Shown: positions 5,779 to 11,350 of the stretch, piece by piece | How positions within the stretch are numbered: position 1 is the first letter of the stretch | Layout of the letters: each line of letters begins with the position of its first letter | Assembly (NCBI GenBank): GCA_002317595.1 | Contig: DCHL01000168.1 | Span: forward strand, 9,084-20,433 | Reading direction: 5' to 3' | Length of the DNA stretch: 11,350 nucleotides | DNA from: Lachnospiraceae bacterium UBA1753 | GTDB lineage: Bacteria > Bacillota > Clostridia > Lachnospirales > Lachnospiraceae | Notes under the pieces: model-generated | Told to the model about the DNA's origin: nothing | Seen by the model: only the letters and a program-made list of their open reading frames with translations | Database searches by the model: none | Translations under genes and position numbers: made by a program

Positions 5779-6108
5779 GAAAGCTCTCCATCCCCTGTAT
5801 GCAAAACACATCGTGTTTTGCATGCCACGCAAAAATGCTTGTCATTTTTGCAAGCCATGAAAAATGTAAACATTTCCCGCAACCAGATCGCTTGCGATTT
5901 GATTGCCATAAAAAAACGTAAGCATTTTTTCACGTTCTACACTTCGCTGCGCAAAGTGCAGAAAGATGACAATTCTCCGGCTCTTAACCGTAGAATCAGG
6001 TAAGTCGTTCCCAGCATATCGACCCCTTCGGCGCCATCCCCTTTGACCGGTACTCTTCCATCTGCTGTGATGTCCCACCGGCTACTCTTGTCAGGCGCAG
6101 CCTCTTTC
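5779..6108 (-). ncRNA. Lysine riboswitch (L-box) aptamer with an enlarged P5 arm
   Basis: Core elements on the minus strand match the L-box family, exemplified by B. subtilis lysC: AGAGG followed by TGCGCC, AAGAGTA (6089-6083), AAAGGGG (6044-6038), GCGCCGAAGG, GCTGG, TGTCA (5971-5967) and the closing GGAGAGCTTTC (5789-5779). P1 is GAAAG (6108-6104) with CTTTC (5783-5779). The P5 base is CATC (5968-5965) with GATG (5792-5789), extended by three G-U pairs. Normal aptamers total about 170-190 nt; here the P5 loop (5961-5796, 166 nt) holds six extra hairpins. In the family, lysine binding stabilises the aptamer and lets a downstream terminator form, so dapA should be off when lysine is abundant. 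A tighter reading would place only 5962-6108 plus 5779-5795 as aptamer. Confidence 0.92.
5799..5958 (-). repeat. Cluster of six short stem-loops inserted in riboswitch P5
   Basis: In + coordinates: ATGCAAAACAC/GTGTTTTGCAT (5799-5823, 11 bp perfect), GCAAAAATG/CATTTTTGC (5829-5851, 9 bp perfect), AAATG/CATTT (5862-5875), ATCGC/GCGAT (5887-5898), AACGT/ACGTT (5915-5936, with an A7 tract beside it) and CACTTCG/CGCAAAGTG-type (5940-5958). GCCAC (5824-5828), GCCAT (5854-5858) and GCCAT (5905-5909) separate several of them, giving a hairpin-GCCAY-hairpin pattern. Small open frames cross the region on both strands but have no ribosome binding site or recognisable protein. Confidence 0.75.
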
Positions 6109-6123
6109 TTTGACTTATGATAA

Positions 6124-6153
6124 AAAATAACACTCTGACGCTTTGTATGTCAA
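6124..6153 (-). promoter_or_regulatory. Promoter of the riboswitch-dapA transcript
   Basis: On the minus strand a consensus -35 TTGACA (6153-6148), an 18-bp spacer and -10 TATTTT (6129-6124) preceded by TGT (extended -10) predict a start near 6117, about 9 nt before riboswitch P1. The dapA leader is therefore about 450 nt. No terminator is visible between cobA and this promoter, so cobA transcripts may also enter the riboswitch. Confidence 0.75.
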
Positions 6154-6190
6154 CAGTCTATTTCATATTTTTCCAAATACAAAAGTAACT

Positions 6191-6688
6191 CTACCTGGCG
6201 AACACTGTCGTTGTGAGTGTTGTCATGTCGTCTGCCAGTTCACGAACCGCATCAGAGACATTGATTCCCGTAAGAATGAGTTCTGCTGTCTCAGGCAGCG
6301 CCTCAAGGATACCCTTGAGTTCATCAAGTCCGATAATGCCTGTGTCGATGAGTCCTAAGAACTCATCGAGAATGAGCAGGTCACAGACACCTGTTGTAAG
6401 TACCTTGTGCGCAAAATGTATTCCGTTTTCAATATTCTGGATTTCATCCCTTCTTCTCTCCTCTGAAAGGTCCTCAAAAATCTCGTCAGACTTCTCAAAA
6501 GAAAAAAGCTTAATGTCAGGCTCGAGCTTACGTAGAATGTCAAATTCTCCCGAATCCTTTCCCTTAAGGAACTGGATCATGACGACACTCTTTCCTGTAC
6601 TTGCTGCCTTAATCCCCTGGCCGATGGCTGCACTTGTCTTACCCTTGCCATCACCGCTGAAGATATGAACTCTCCCATTACTGCTCAT
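6191..6688 (-). CDS. Corrinoid adenosyltransferase, CobA/BtuR-type, short form
   Basis: The protein resembles ATP:cob(I)alamin/cob(I)yrinic acid a,c-diamide adenosyltransferases of the BtuR/CobO/CobP family, which transfer the adenosyl group of ATP to the reduced cobalt of corrinoids. N-terminal VHIFSGDGKGKTSAAIG (7-23) holds the P-loop GDGKGKTS (12-19). MIQFLKG (37-43), LLILDEFLG (104-112) and AELILTGIN (135-143) follow the family order. At 165 residues it is about 30 shorter than E. coli BtuR. I do not see the usual C-terminal stretch with its HPF...GI.AR.GIE pattern, so it may be a divergent paralogue. AGGAGG (6701-6696) is 7 nt from ATG 6688 and 4 nt from an adjacent ATG at 6691, so 6688 is preferred. 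Further upstream starts would lie on the promoter. It is divergent from typA and upstream of the dapA promoter. Confidence 0.85.
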   Translation of the reverse strand: MSSNGRVHIFSGDGKGKTSAAIGQGIKAASTGKSVVMIQFLKGKDSGEFDILRKLEPDIKLFSFEKSDEIFEDLSEERRRDEIQNIENGIHFAHKVLTTGVCDLLILDEFLGLIDTGIIGLDELKGILEALPETAELILTGINVSDAVRELADDMTTLTTTVFAR

Positions 6689-6726
6689 CATACATCCTCC
6701 TGTCGCAAATGAACAATGACCGAATG

Positions 6727-6755
6727 AAAATACCATAGTGCCCGAAAAAAAGCAA
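6727..6755 (-). promoter_or_regulatory. Promoter of the cobA-like gene
   Basis: On the minus strand -35 TTGCTT (6755-6750), a 17-bp spacer and extended -10 TGGTATTTT (TATTTT 6732-6727) predict a start near 6720 and a leader of about 30 nt. No B12 riboswitch fits in this space. Confidence 0.55.
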
Positions 6756-6788
6756 CCCTGATAAATAAATCGTACAAAACCCAAAGCG

Positions 6789-6817
6789 TTTACACGGATA
6801 TTTTTGTAATTTATTTT
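6789..6817 (+). promoter_or_regulatory. Promoter of typA
   Basis: -35 TTTACA (6789-6794), a 17-bp spacer and -10 TATTTT (6812-6817) predict a start near 6824. This lies next to the in-frame ATG at 6826, supporting the downstream start at 6880 for TypA. Confidence 0.5.
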
Positions 6818-6879
6818 CTTATTTAATGTGTTACACTACAATGGTTGATAAATCAAGAAGAAAAATAGAGGTATTTTTT

Positions 6880-8721
6880 ATGATGACCAAAAGAGAAGAC
6901 ATCAGAAACATTGCAATCATAGCTCATGTAGACCATGGCAAGACCACACTGGTTGACGAGCTTTTAAAGCAGAGCGGTGTATTCAGGGAGAATCAGGAAG
7001 TCGCAGAGCGCGTCATGGACTCAAATGACATTGAGCGTGAGCGCGGTATTACAATCCTGTCCAAGAACACTGCCGTATATTATAAGGATACAAAAATCAA
7101 CATCATCGACACTCCCGGCCACGCAGACTTCGGCGGCGAGGTTGAGCGAGTTCTCAAGATGGTAAACGGCGTTGTTCTTGTGGTTGACGCCTTCGAGGGT
7201 GCAATGCCCCAGACAAAATTCGTTCTTATGAAGGCTCTCGAACTTGGACTTCCCGTTATCGTCTGCATCAACAAGATTGACAGACCTGAGGCACGTCCCA
7301 CAGAGGTAATCGACGAGGTACTTGAGCTGTTCCTCGACCTTGACGCGTCTGACGAGCAGCTTGACTGTCCTTTCGTATATGCATCAGCCAAGGAGGGTGT
7401 GGCTTCACTTGACCCCGAGGTTAAGGGTACAGACATGACACCTCTCTTTGATACAATCCTTGATTACATTCCCGCTCCCGAGGGTGACCCCGAGGCGGCT
7501 ACGCAGGTACTCATCTCTACCATTGATTACAATGAGTACGTTGGACGTATCGGTGTCGGTAAGGTTGACAACGGCGTAATCTCAGTCAACCAGGAGGTTG
7601 TGCTCTTAAACCACCACGATCCTGACAAGTTCCAGAAGGTTAAGATTTCAAAGCTCTACGAGTTTGATGGTCTCAACAGGGTCGAGGTCAAGGAAGCACA
7701 CATCGGCTCCATCGTTGCGATTTCAGGTATTGCAGACCTTCATATCGGTGATACGCTCTGCTCTCCCACGGACCCTGTTGCAATTCCTTTCCAGAAGATT
7801 TCAGAGCCCACAATCGCAATGAACTTCATTGTAAATGACTCTCCCCTCGCAGGTCAGGAAGGCAAGTACGTCACATCAAGACACATCCGTGACAGGCTCT
7901 TCAGGGAGCTCAACACAGACGTGTCCCTCAGGGTTGAGGAGACAGATACAACTGAGGCCTACAAGGTATCAGGCCGCGGCGAGCTTCACCTGTCTGTTCT
8001 CATTGAGAACATGCGCCGAGAGGGATACGAGTTTGCAGTATCCAAGGCGGAGGTTCTCTACAAGCAGGACGAGAAGGGCCACAGGCTCGAGCCCATGGAG
8101 AAGGCGTATGTTGATGTTCCTGATGAGTTCTCAGGAAGCATCATCGAGAAGCTCTCACAGAGGAAGGGTGAGCTCCTTGGAATGGGTTCCATCTCAGGTG
8201 GATACACAAGACTTGAGTTCTCAATTCCTTCAAGAGGTCTCATCGGATACAGAGGTGAGTTCCTCACTGATACAAAGGGCAACGGAATTCTAAATACAAT
8301 TTTTGACGGATATGGTCCATACAAGGGAGATATACAGTACAGAAAGCAGGGTTCACTCATCGCCTTTGAGGCGGGCGAGGCAATCACCTACGGCCTCTTC
8401 AATGCCCAGGAGCGTGGCACCCTCTTCATCGGACCTGGTGCCAAGGTTTACTCGGGCATGATCGTCGGCCAGAACGGCAAGGCAGAAGACATCGAGCTCA
8501 ACGTCTGCAAGAAGAAGCAGCTCACCAACACCCGTTCCTCTTCCGCTGACGAGGCCCTGAGACTTACCCCCCCCAAGGTTCTCTCACTTGAGCAGGCTCT
8601 CGAGTTCATCGACACAGATGAGCTCCTTGAGGTAACTCCCAAGAGCCTCCGCATCAGAAAGAAGATACTTGATCCCACTCTCAGGAAGAGAGCGGCATTT
8701 TCAGCAAAGAGCAAGGGGTAA
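6880..8721 (+). CDS. typA: Translational GTPase TypA/BipA
   Basis: TypA (BipA) is a ribosome-associated GTPase related to EF-G and LepA, involved in ribosome assembly and stress or low-temperature growth. With 613 residues it is of normal length. The G domain is intact: G1 AHVDHGKT (15-22), G2 RGITI (55-59), G3 DTPGHADF (77-84), G4 NKIDRP (131-136) and G5 SAKEG. Domain II (beta barrel), the EF-G-like domains III and V, and the TypA-specific C-terminus (KKKQLTNTRSSSADEALRL, then SLRIRKKIL near the end) follow. AGAGG (6867-6871) is 8 nt before ATG 6880. The frame is open further upstream to an ATG at 6826, but that sits at the predicted transcription start. It heads a plus-strand run with yigZ and mgtE, and no terminator is visible after it. 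Confidence 0.97.
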   Translation: MMTKREDIRNIAIIAHVDHGKTTLVDELLKQSGVFRENQEVAERVMDSNDIERERGITILSKNTAVYYKDTKINIIDTPGHADFGGEVERVLKMVNGVVLVVDAFEGAMPQTKFVLMKALELGLPVIVCINKIDRPEARPTEVIDEVLELFLDLDASDEQLDCPFVYASAKEGVASLDPEVKGTDMTPLFDTILDYIPAPEGDPEAATQVLISTIDYNEYVGRIGVGKVDNGVISVNQEVVLLNHHDPDKFQKVKISKLYEFDGLNRVEVKEAHIGSIVAISGIADLHIGDTLCSPTDPVAIPFQKISEPTIAMNFIVNDSPLAGQEGKYVTSRHIRDRLFRELNTDVSLRVEETDTTEAYKVSGRGELHLSVLIENMRREGYEFAVSKAEVLYKQDEKGHRLEPMEKAYVDVPDEFSGSIIEKLSQRKGELLGMGSISGGYTRLEFSIPSRGLIGYRGEFLTDTKGNGILNTIFDGYGPYKGDIQYRKQGSLIAFEAGEAITYGLFNAQERGTLFIGPGAKVYSGMIVGQNGKAEDIELNVCKKKQLTNTRSSSADEALRLTPPKVLSLEQALEFIDTDELLEVTPKSLRIRKKILDPTLRKRAAFSAKSKG

Positions 8722-8789
8722 TTTTTTCAACAGAAATAAGTGTTAATTTTTCACAAACAGGGCATCTGCCCCTGCAGAACAGGAGTTTT

Positions 8790-9440
8790 ATGAGCGACGT
8801 ATACCGCACCGTGTATGAAGGCGGCGAGGATGAAATCGAGGAGAAGAAATCCCGGTTCATCGCCCATGTGAGACCGGTCCACAGCGAAGAGGAAGCCTCG
8901 GCGTTCATCGCGGAGATGAAAAAGAAATACTGGGACGCAAGGCACAACTGTTCTGCCTTCATCATTGGGAAAAATTCAGAGGTCATGCGTTCCTCCGACG
9001 ACGGTGAGCCGTCAGGAACAGCCGGCAAGCCCATTCTCGAGGTGCTTCTTGGCGAAGGTCTTACCGACACAGCAGTTGTGGTCACAAGATACTTTGGTGG
9101 AACACTGCTCGGAACCGGTGGTCTCATACGCGCCTACACCCAGGCGACCCAGGCGGGACTGGCCGCCTCGACAGTTATTGAAAAAAGGACTGGCATACGC
9201 CTGGCAATTAATATAGACTATACCTTGGAGGGCAAAATCAGATATTTCCTTGCAGAGAATTCTCTCACTCTTGAAAACAGTGAGTATTCTGACAAGGTAA
9301 TGCTCTTCACAATCGTCGACAAGGCAGATGCTGACGGCTATATTAAAAAATTAACCGAGTTAGTCAACGGCCGTGCTGTGATAACCAAGACGGACGAAGT
9401 CACCTACGCTGACGCAGGAGGCAGAATCCTCCTGTTTTAG
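8790..9440 (+). CDS. YigZ/IMPACT family protein (UPF0029 plus DUF1949)
   Basis: This 216-residue protein has the two-domain layout of the YigZ/YvyE (IMPACT) family. The UPF0029 domain (about 15-125) carries KKSRFIA (19-25), ARHNCSAFIIG (50-60), SSDDGEPSGTAGKPILEVL (68-86) and VVVTRYFGGTLLGTGGLIRAY (96-116). A DUF1949 ferredoxin-like domain fills the C-terminus (about 138-195). The biochemical role in bacteria is not settled; the eukaryotic relative IMPACT regulates the Gcn2 kinase, and a nucleic-acid or ribosome link has been suggested. AGGAG (8781-8785) is 4 nt before the start. A short inverted repeat, GGGC/GCCC (8760-8771), lies in the 68-bp gap after typA but has no T tract. Co-transcription with typA and mgtE is possible. 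Confidence 0.93.
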   Translation: MSDVYRTVYEGGEDEIEEKKSRFIAHVRPVHSEEEASAFIAEMKKKYWDARHNCSAFIIGKNSEVMRSSDDGEPSGTAGKPILEVLLGEGLTDTAVVVTRYFGGTLLGTGGLIRAYTQATQAGLAASTVIEKRTGIRLAINIDYTLEGKIRYFLAENSLTLENSEYSDKVMLFTIVDKADADGYIKKLTELVNGRAVITKTDEVTYADAGGRILLF

Positions 9441-9443
9441 GGA

Positions 9444-9485
9444 AGCATAAGCAAATTCATAGTTCTATGACAGCATAAGCAAATT
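9444..9485. repeat. Direct repeat AGCATAAGCAAATT x2 flanking a small palindrome
   Basis: AGCATAAGCAAATT occurs at 9444-9457 and 9472-9485, 28 bp apart (17 bp with one mismatch if extended). Between them TCATAG/CTATGA (9457-9470) forms a 6-bp inverted repeat. The pair fills most of the gap between the YigZ gene and mgtE, just before the mgtE ribosome binding site. It could be an operator or a chance duplication; there is no room for an M-box. Confidence 0.6.
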
Positions 9486-9506
9486 TATATGAGATAGGAG
9501 GAAGCC

Positions 9507-10943
9507 ATGGAAAACAAAGATGTTATTTCAGAAGAAAAAATCGAGAGTACTGCGCCTTCCGAACCTGTCTCAACTCCCGTCAACGCCGAAACCATTGAGC
9601 ATCAGCTGGAGGAGCTTAAGGTTCTCATTGAAAACAGGAAATATTCCCAGCTCCGCCGTGAGCTTGAGGAACTGAACGAGGCGGATATCGCTACCCTTCT
9701 TGAGGACGTTGATGAGAGCGACCAGTTAAAGATATTCCGAATCCTGCCAAAAAGTATGGCAGCTGATGTATTCGCATATCTTCCCACTGATGTGGAGCAG
9801 TCGATTATCACATCACTGTCCGACCGAGAGGCTGCCAACATCGTCAACAACCTGATGGCCGATGATGCTGCCGACCTCATGGAGGAAATGCCCGCCAACA
9901 TAGTGAGAAGGCTTCTTGAGAATGCAAACGCAGAGACGCGAAGAGATATCAACCATCTGTTGAGATACCCTGAGGATTCCGCCGGTTCAATCATGACCGT
10001 GGAGTTTGTTGACCTGAAGGAGAGCCTGACCGTTGCTCAGGCCATCGACAGAATCAGAGAAATCGGTCTTGATAAGGAGACCGTCAACATCTGTTATGTT
10101 CTCGACGCGCAGCGCCACCTTATCGGTACTGCCGCCCTGAGATACCTGCTCATACACAAACCCGATGAAATCATCGGAAACATAATGAATGACAATGTCA
10201 TCGCCATCACCACCCTGATGGATCAGGAGGAAGTTGCGATGATGTTCCAGAAATACGACTTTACTTCCATGCCTGTTGTTGACCAGGAGAACCGTCTCGT
10301 GGGAATCATCACCGTCGATGATGTTGTGGACATCATGCGAGAAGAGGCAACGGAGGATATGGAGAAGATGGCTGCTATCATCCCTTCAGATAAGCCTTAT
10401 CTGAAGATTGGCGTCGTCGAGACCTGGAAGAAGAGAATCCCATGGCTCCTTCTCCTCATGGTATCTGCCACCTTCACAGGCGGAATCATAACTCACTATG
10501 AGAGTGCCCTGGGTGCATATGTTGTACTCACAGCATATATTCCGATGCTGATGGACACAGGCGGAAATGCCGGCGGACAGGTTTCAGTTACAGTCATCCG
10601 TGGTCTCTCACTTAACGAGATTGAGTTCAGCGACCTGTTCAAGGTCATTTGGAAGGAAATTAGGGTTTCCCTCCTCTGTGGCCTCACCCTTGCGGTATGC
10701 AACTTTGCCAAGCTGATGATTATTGACAGGATTCCTGTAATGGTTGCACTTGTTGTCTGCCTCACACTTGTTGCTGCAGTATTTTTTGCCAAGCTGGTTG
10801 GAGCAATGCTTCCCATGCTTGCCCAGAAGGCCGGCTTCGACCCCGCGGTCATGGCCTCACCCTTCATCACCACAATCGTCGATGCGCTGTCGCTGATGAT
10901 TTACTTCATGATTGCGACCAATCTGCTGCACATCACATCATAA
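9507..10943 (+). CDS. mgtE: Magnesium transporter MgtE
   Basis: MgtE is a dimeric inner-membrane Mg2+ channel gated by its own cytoplasmic Mg2+ sensor. The 478 residues show the standard order: a polar N-terminal tail (1-33), the superhelical MgtE N domain (about 34-137, repeated ADLMEEMP-like helices), a CBS pair (about 160-282, with SAGSIMT at 158-164 and SMPVVDQENRLVGIITVDDV at 254-273), a plug helix near 285-308, and a five-helix membrane part (about 310-476). The signature PMLMDTGGNAGGQ (346-358) is present. The last helix has TTIVDALSLMIYF, where D459 corresponds to the pore aspartate of Thermus MgtE (D432). AGGAGG (9496-9501) is 5 nt before the start. No M-box is visible. A strong terminator follows at 11044. 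Confidence 0.97.
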   Translation: MENKDVISEEKIESTAPSEPVSTPVNAETIEHQLEELKVLIENRKYSQLRRELEELNEADIATLLEDVDESDQLKIFRILPKSMAADVFAYLPTDVEQSIITSLSDREAANIVNNLMADDAADLMEEMPANIVRRLLENANAETRRDINHLLRYPEDSAGSIMTVEFVDLKESLTVAQAIDRIREIGLDKETVNICYVLDAQRHLIGTAALRYLLIHKPDEIIGNIMNDNVIAITTLMDQEEVAMMFQKYDFTSMPVVDQENRLVGIITVDDVVDIMREEATEDMEKMAAIIPSDKPYLKIGVVETWKKRIPWLLLLMVSATFTGGIITHYESALGAYVVLTAYIPMLMDTGGNAGGQVSVTVIRGLSLNEIEFSDLFKVIWKEIRVSLLCGLTLAVCNFAKLMIIDRIPVMVALVVCLTLVAAVFFAKLVGAMLPMLAQKAGFDPAVMASPFITTIVDALSLMIYFMIATNLLHITS

Positions 10944-10953
10944 GTTATACTGA

Positions 10954-11034
10954 CACATCGCAGTTTTTACTGCGCATCGTAGGTTTCGCTGCGCATCGTA
11001 GTTTTTACTGCGCATCGTATCGCATTTTTTACTG
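10954..11034. repeat. 19-bp tandem repeat after mgtE (CGCATCGTAGTTTTTACTG)
   Basis: Four head-to-tail units occupy 10954-10972, 10973-10991, 10992-11010 and 11011-11034, the last enlarged by 5 bp. Each holds a short hairpin such as GCAGT/ACTGC with a T4 loop (10960-10973). It lies between the mgtE stop and its terminator, so it would be transcribed in the 3' untranslated region. Confidence 0.85.
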
Positions 11035-11043
11035 ACCGTTACC

Positions 11044-11088
11044 AGGGCTGCCGTATCCAACTTGGATGCGGTGGCCCTTTATTCTGTT
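11044..11088 (+). terminator. Rho-independent terminator of mgtE
   Basis: AGGGCTGCCGTATCC (11044-11058) pairs along its full length with GGATGCGGTGGCCCT (11064-11078), with three G-U pairs and an AACTT loop. TTATTCTGTTTC follows. It is long and GC-rich, so a strong terminator despite an imperfect T tract. Confidence 0.85.
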
Positions 11089-11107
11089 TCTTGCGGGGTA
11101 GCTCACG

Positions 11108-11350
11108 TTCATCGGGAATCTTGCGAAACTAAAATCCCGATGACTCATGGCAGCCCCATTCATCGAGATTCCCAAGAAACTTAATTCCCGATGACGCCCA
11201 GCACCCTCCCCTTCATCGAGATTCCCTTGTTTCATGATTCCTCGATGATTCTTTATTCCTGGCTTTCATCGGAATTCATAGGAAACTTAAATCCCGATGA
11301 CTCCTAGCAGCACCCCTTCATCGATATTCCTATGAAACCTAATTCCCGAT
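11108..11350. repeat. Array of five palindromic 36-bp units (TTCATCG...CGATGA), period 51-53 bp
   Basis: Units lie at 11108-11143, 11159-11194, 11212-11248, 11265-11300 and 11317-11350 (cut by the edge), with linkers of 15, 17, 16 and 16 bp. Each unit has complementary ends TTCATCG and CGATGA. Unit 1 has a perfect 9-bp arm (TCATCGGGA/TCCCGATGA), and unit 3 keeps pairing with a different base pair (TCATCGAG/CTCGATGA). Middles share GAAAC(T)TAA; three linkers are C-rich with an (A/G)GCA motif. No credible gene lies here. Repeats are too diverged and linkers too short for CRISPR. Function is unknown; an intergenic palindromic repeat or structured RNA is likely. Confidence 0.88.

Noticed and set aside
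5670..5800. T-box leader ahead of dapA
   Set aside because: There is no T-box sequence (TGGGTGGTACCGCG-like) or specifier loop. The lysine aptamer motifs explain the leader.
5818..6078. Small open frames on both strands within the dapA leader
   Set aside because: They lie on the riboswitch and hairpin cluster, have no ribosome binding site, and their composition follows the palindromes.
6692..6784. 32-residue N-terminal extension of the CobA-like protein
   Set aside because: The extension is cysteine/phenylalanine-rich, covers the predicted promoter, and a good AGGAGG lies just before the internal ATG at 6688.
8760..8771. Terminator between typA and the YigZ gene
   Set aside because: GGGC/GCCC forms a short hairpin but no T tract follows, and it is immediately upstream of the next gene's ribosome binding site.
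9441..9506. M-box (Mg2+ riboswitch) ahead of mgtE
   Set aside because: The gap is only 66 bp and lacks the conserved M-box core; the element is about 150 nt or more.
11029..11235. Minus-strand open frame after mgtE
   Set aside because: It crosses the mgtE terminator and the palindromic array, has no ribosome binding site, and its sequence reflects the repeats.
11108..11350. CRISPR array
   Set aside because: Units are about 36 bp and regularly spaced, but they differ from each other at many positions, one appears inverted, and the linkers are only 15-17 bp, three of them sharing a C-rich composition. CRISPR repeats should be near-identical with unique spacers of about 30 bp. No cas gene is present.

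Overview
The window looks like chromosomal DNA of an anaerobic Firmicute, most likely Lachnospiraceae (Butyrivibrio/Pseudobutyrivibrio/Roseburia-like). This rests on clear AGGAGG-type ribosome binding sites, an L-box (lysine riboswitch) ahead of dapA, clostridial-type TypA, MgtE and FruK-like proteins, a eukaryote-type HisA, and the start of a FliB-like gene. The assignment to family is inference. Genes run on both strands, and no phage, IS or plasmid gene was seen.

Layout. 1-68 (-): 5' end of a FliB-like gene that leaves the window. 223-423 (+): a cold shock protein with promoter, leader hairpin and terminator. 424-941 has no gene; it holds the csp terminator, a 12-bp GT/T tandem repeat, a 53-bp-period palindromic tandem repeat and the terminator of the next minus-strand gene. 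942-6688 (-), read right to left: a short corrinoid adenosyltransferase (cobA), a promoter, a lysine riboswitch, dapA, a FruK/PfkB sugar-phosphate kinase, dapB, hisA and an HD-GYP response regulator. 6702-6879 is a divergent promoter region. 6880-10943 (+): typA, a YigZ/IMPACT protein and mgtE. 10944-11350 has no gene: a 19-bp tandem repeat, the mgtE terminator, and at least five palindromic units of about 36 bp spaced every 51-53 bp to the window edge.

How the genes work together. dapA and dapB catalyse consecutive steps toward lysine and diaminopimelate. A promoter (TTGACA, 18 bp, extended -10) starts transcription just before the lysine aptamer, and a terminator/antiterminator pair lies directly ahead of the dapA ribosome binding site. 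A terminator follows dapA, and dapB has its own TATAAT promoter, so lysine control may act on dapA alone. hisA follows dapB by 5 bp and is probably translationally coupled to it.

Most notable: the lysine aptamer is about 330 nt instead of the usual 170-190, because the P5 hairpin loop carries about 166 nt of serial stem-loops separated by GCCA(C/T) linkers. The two palindromic arrays at opposite ends of the window have different stem sequences but share period, unit length, a CCCAAGAA(A/G)CTT core and C-rich linkers, suggesting one modular intergenic repeat family.
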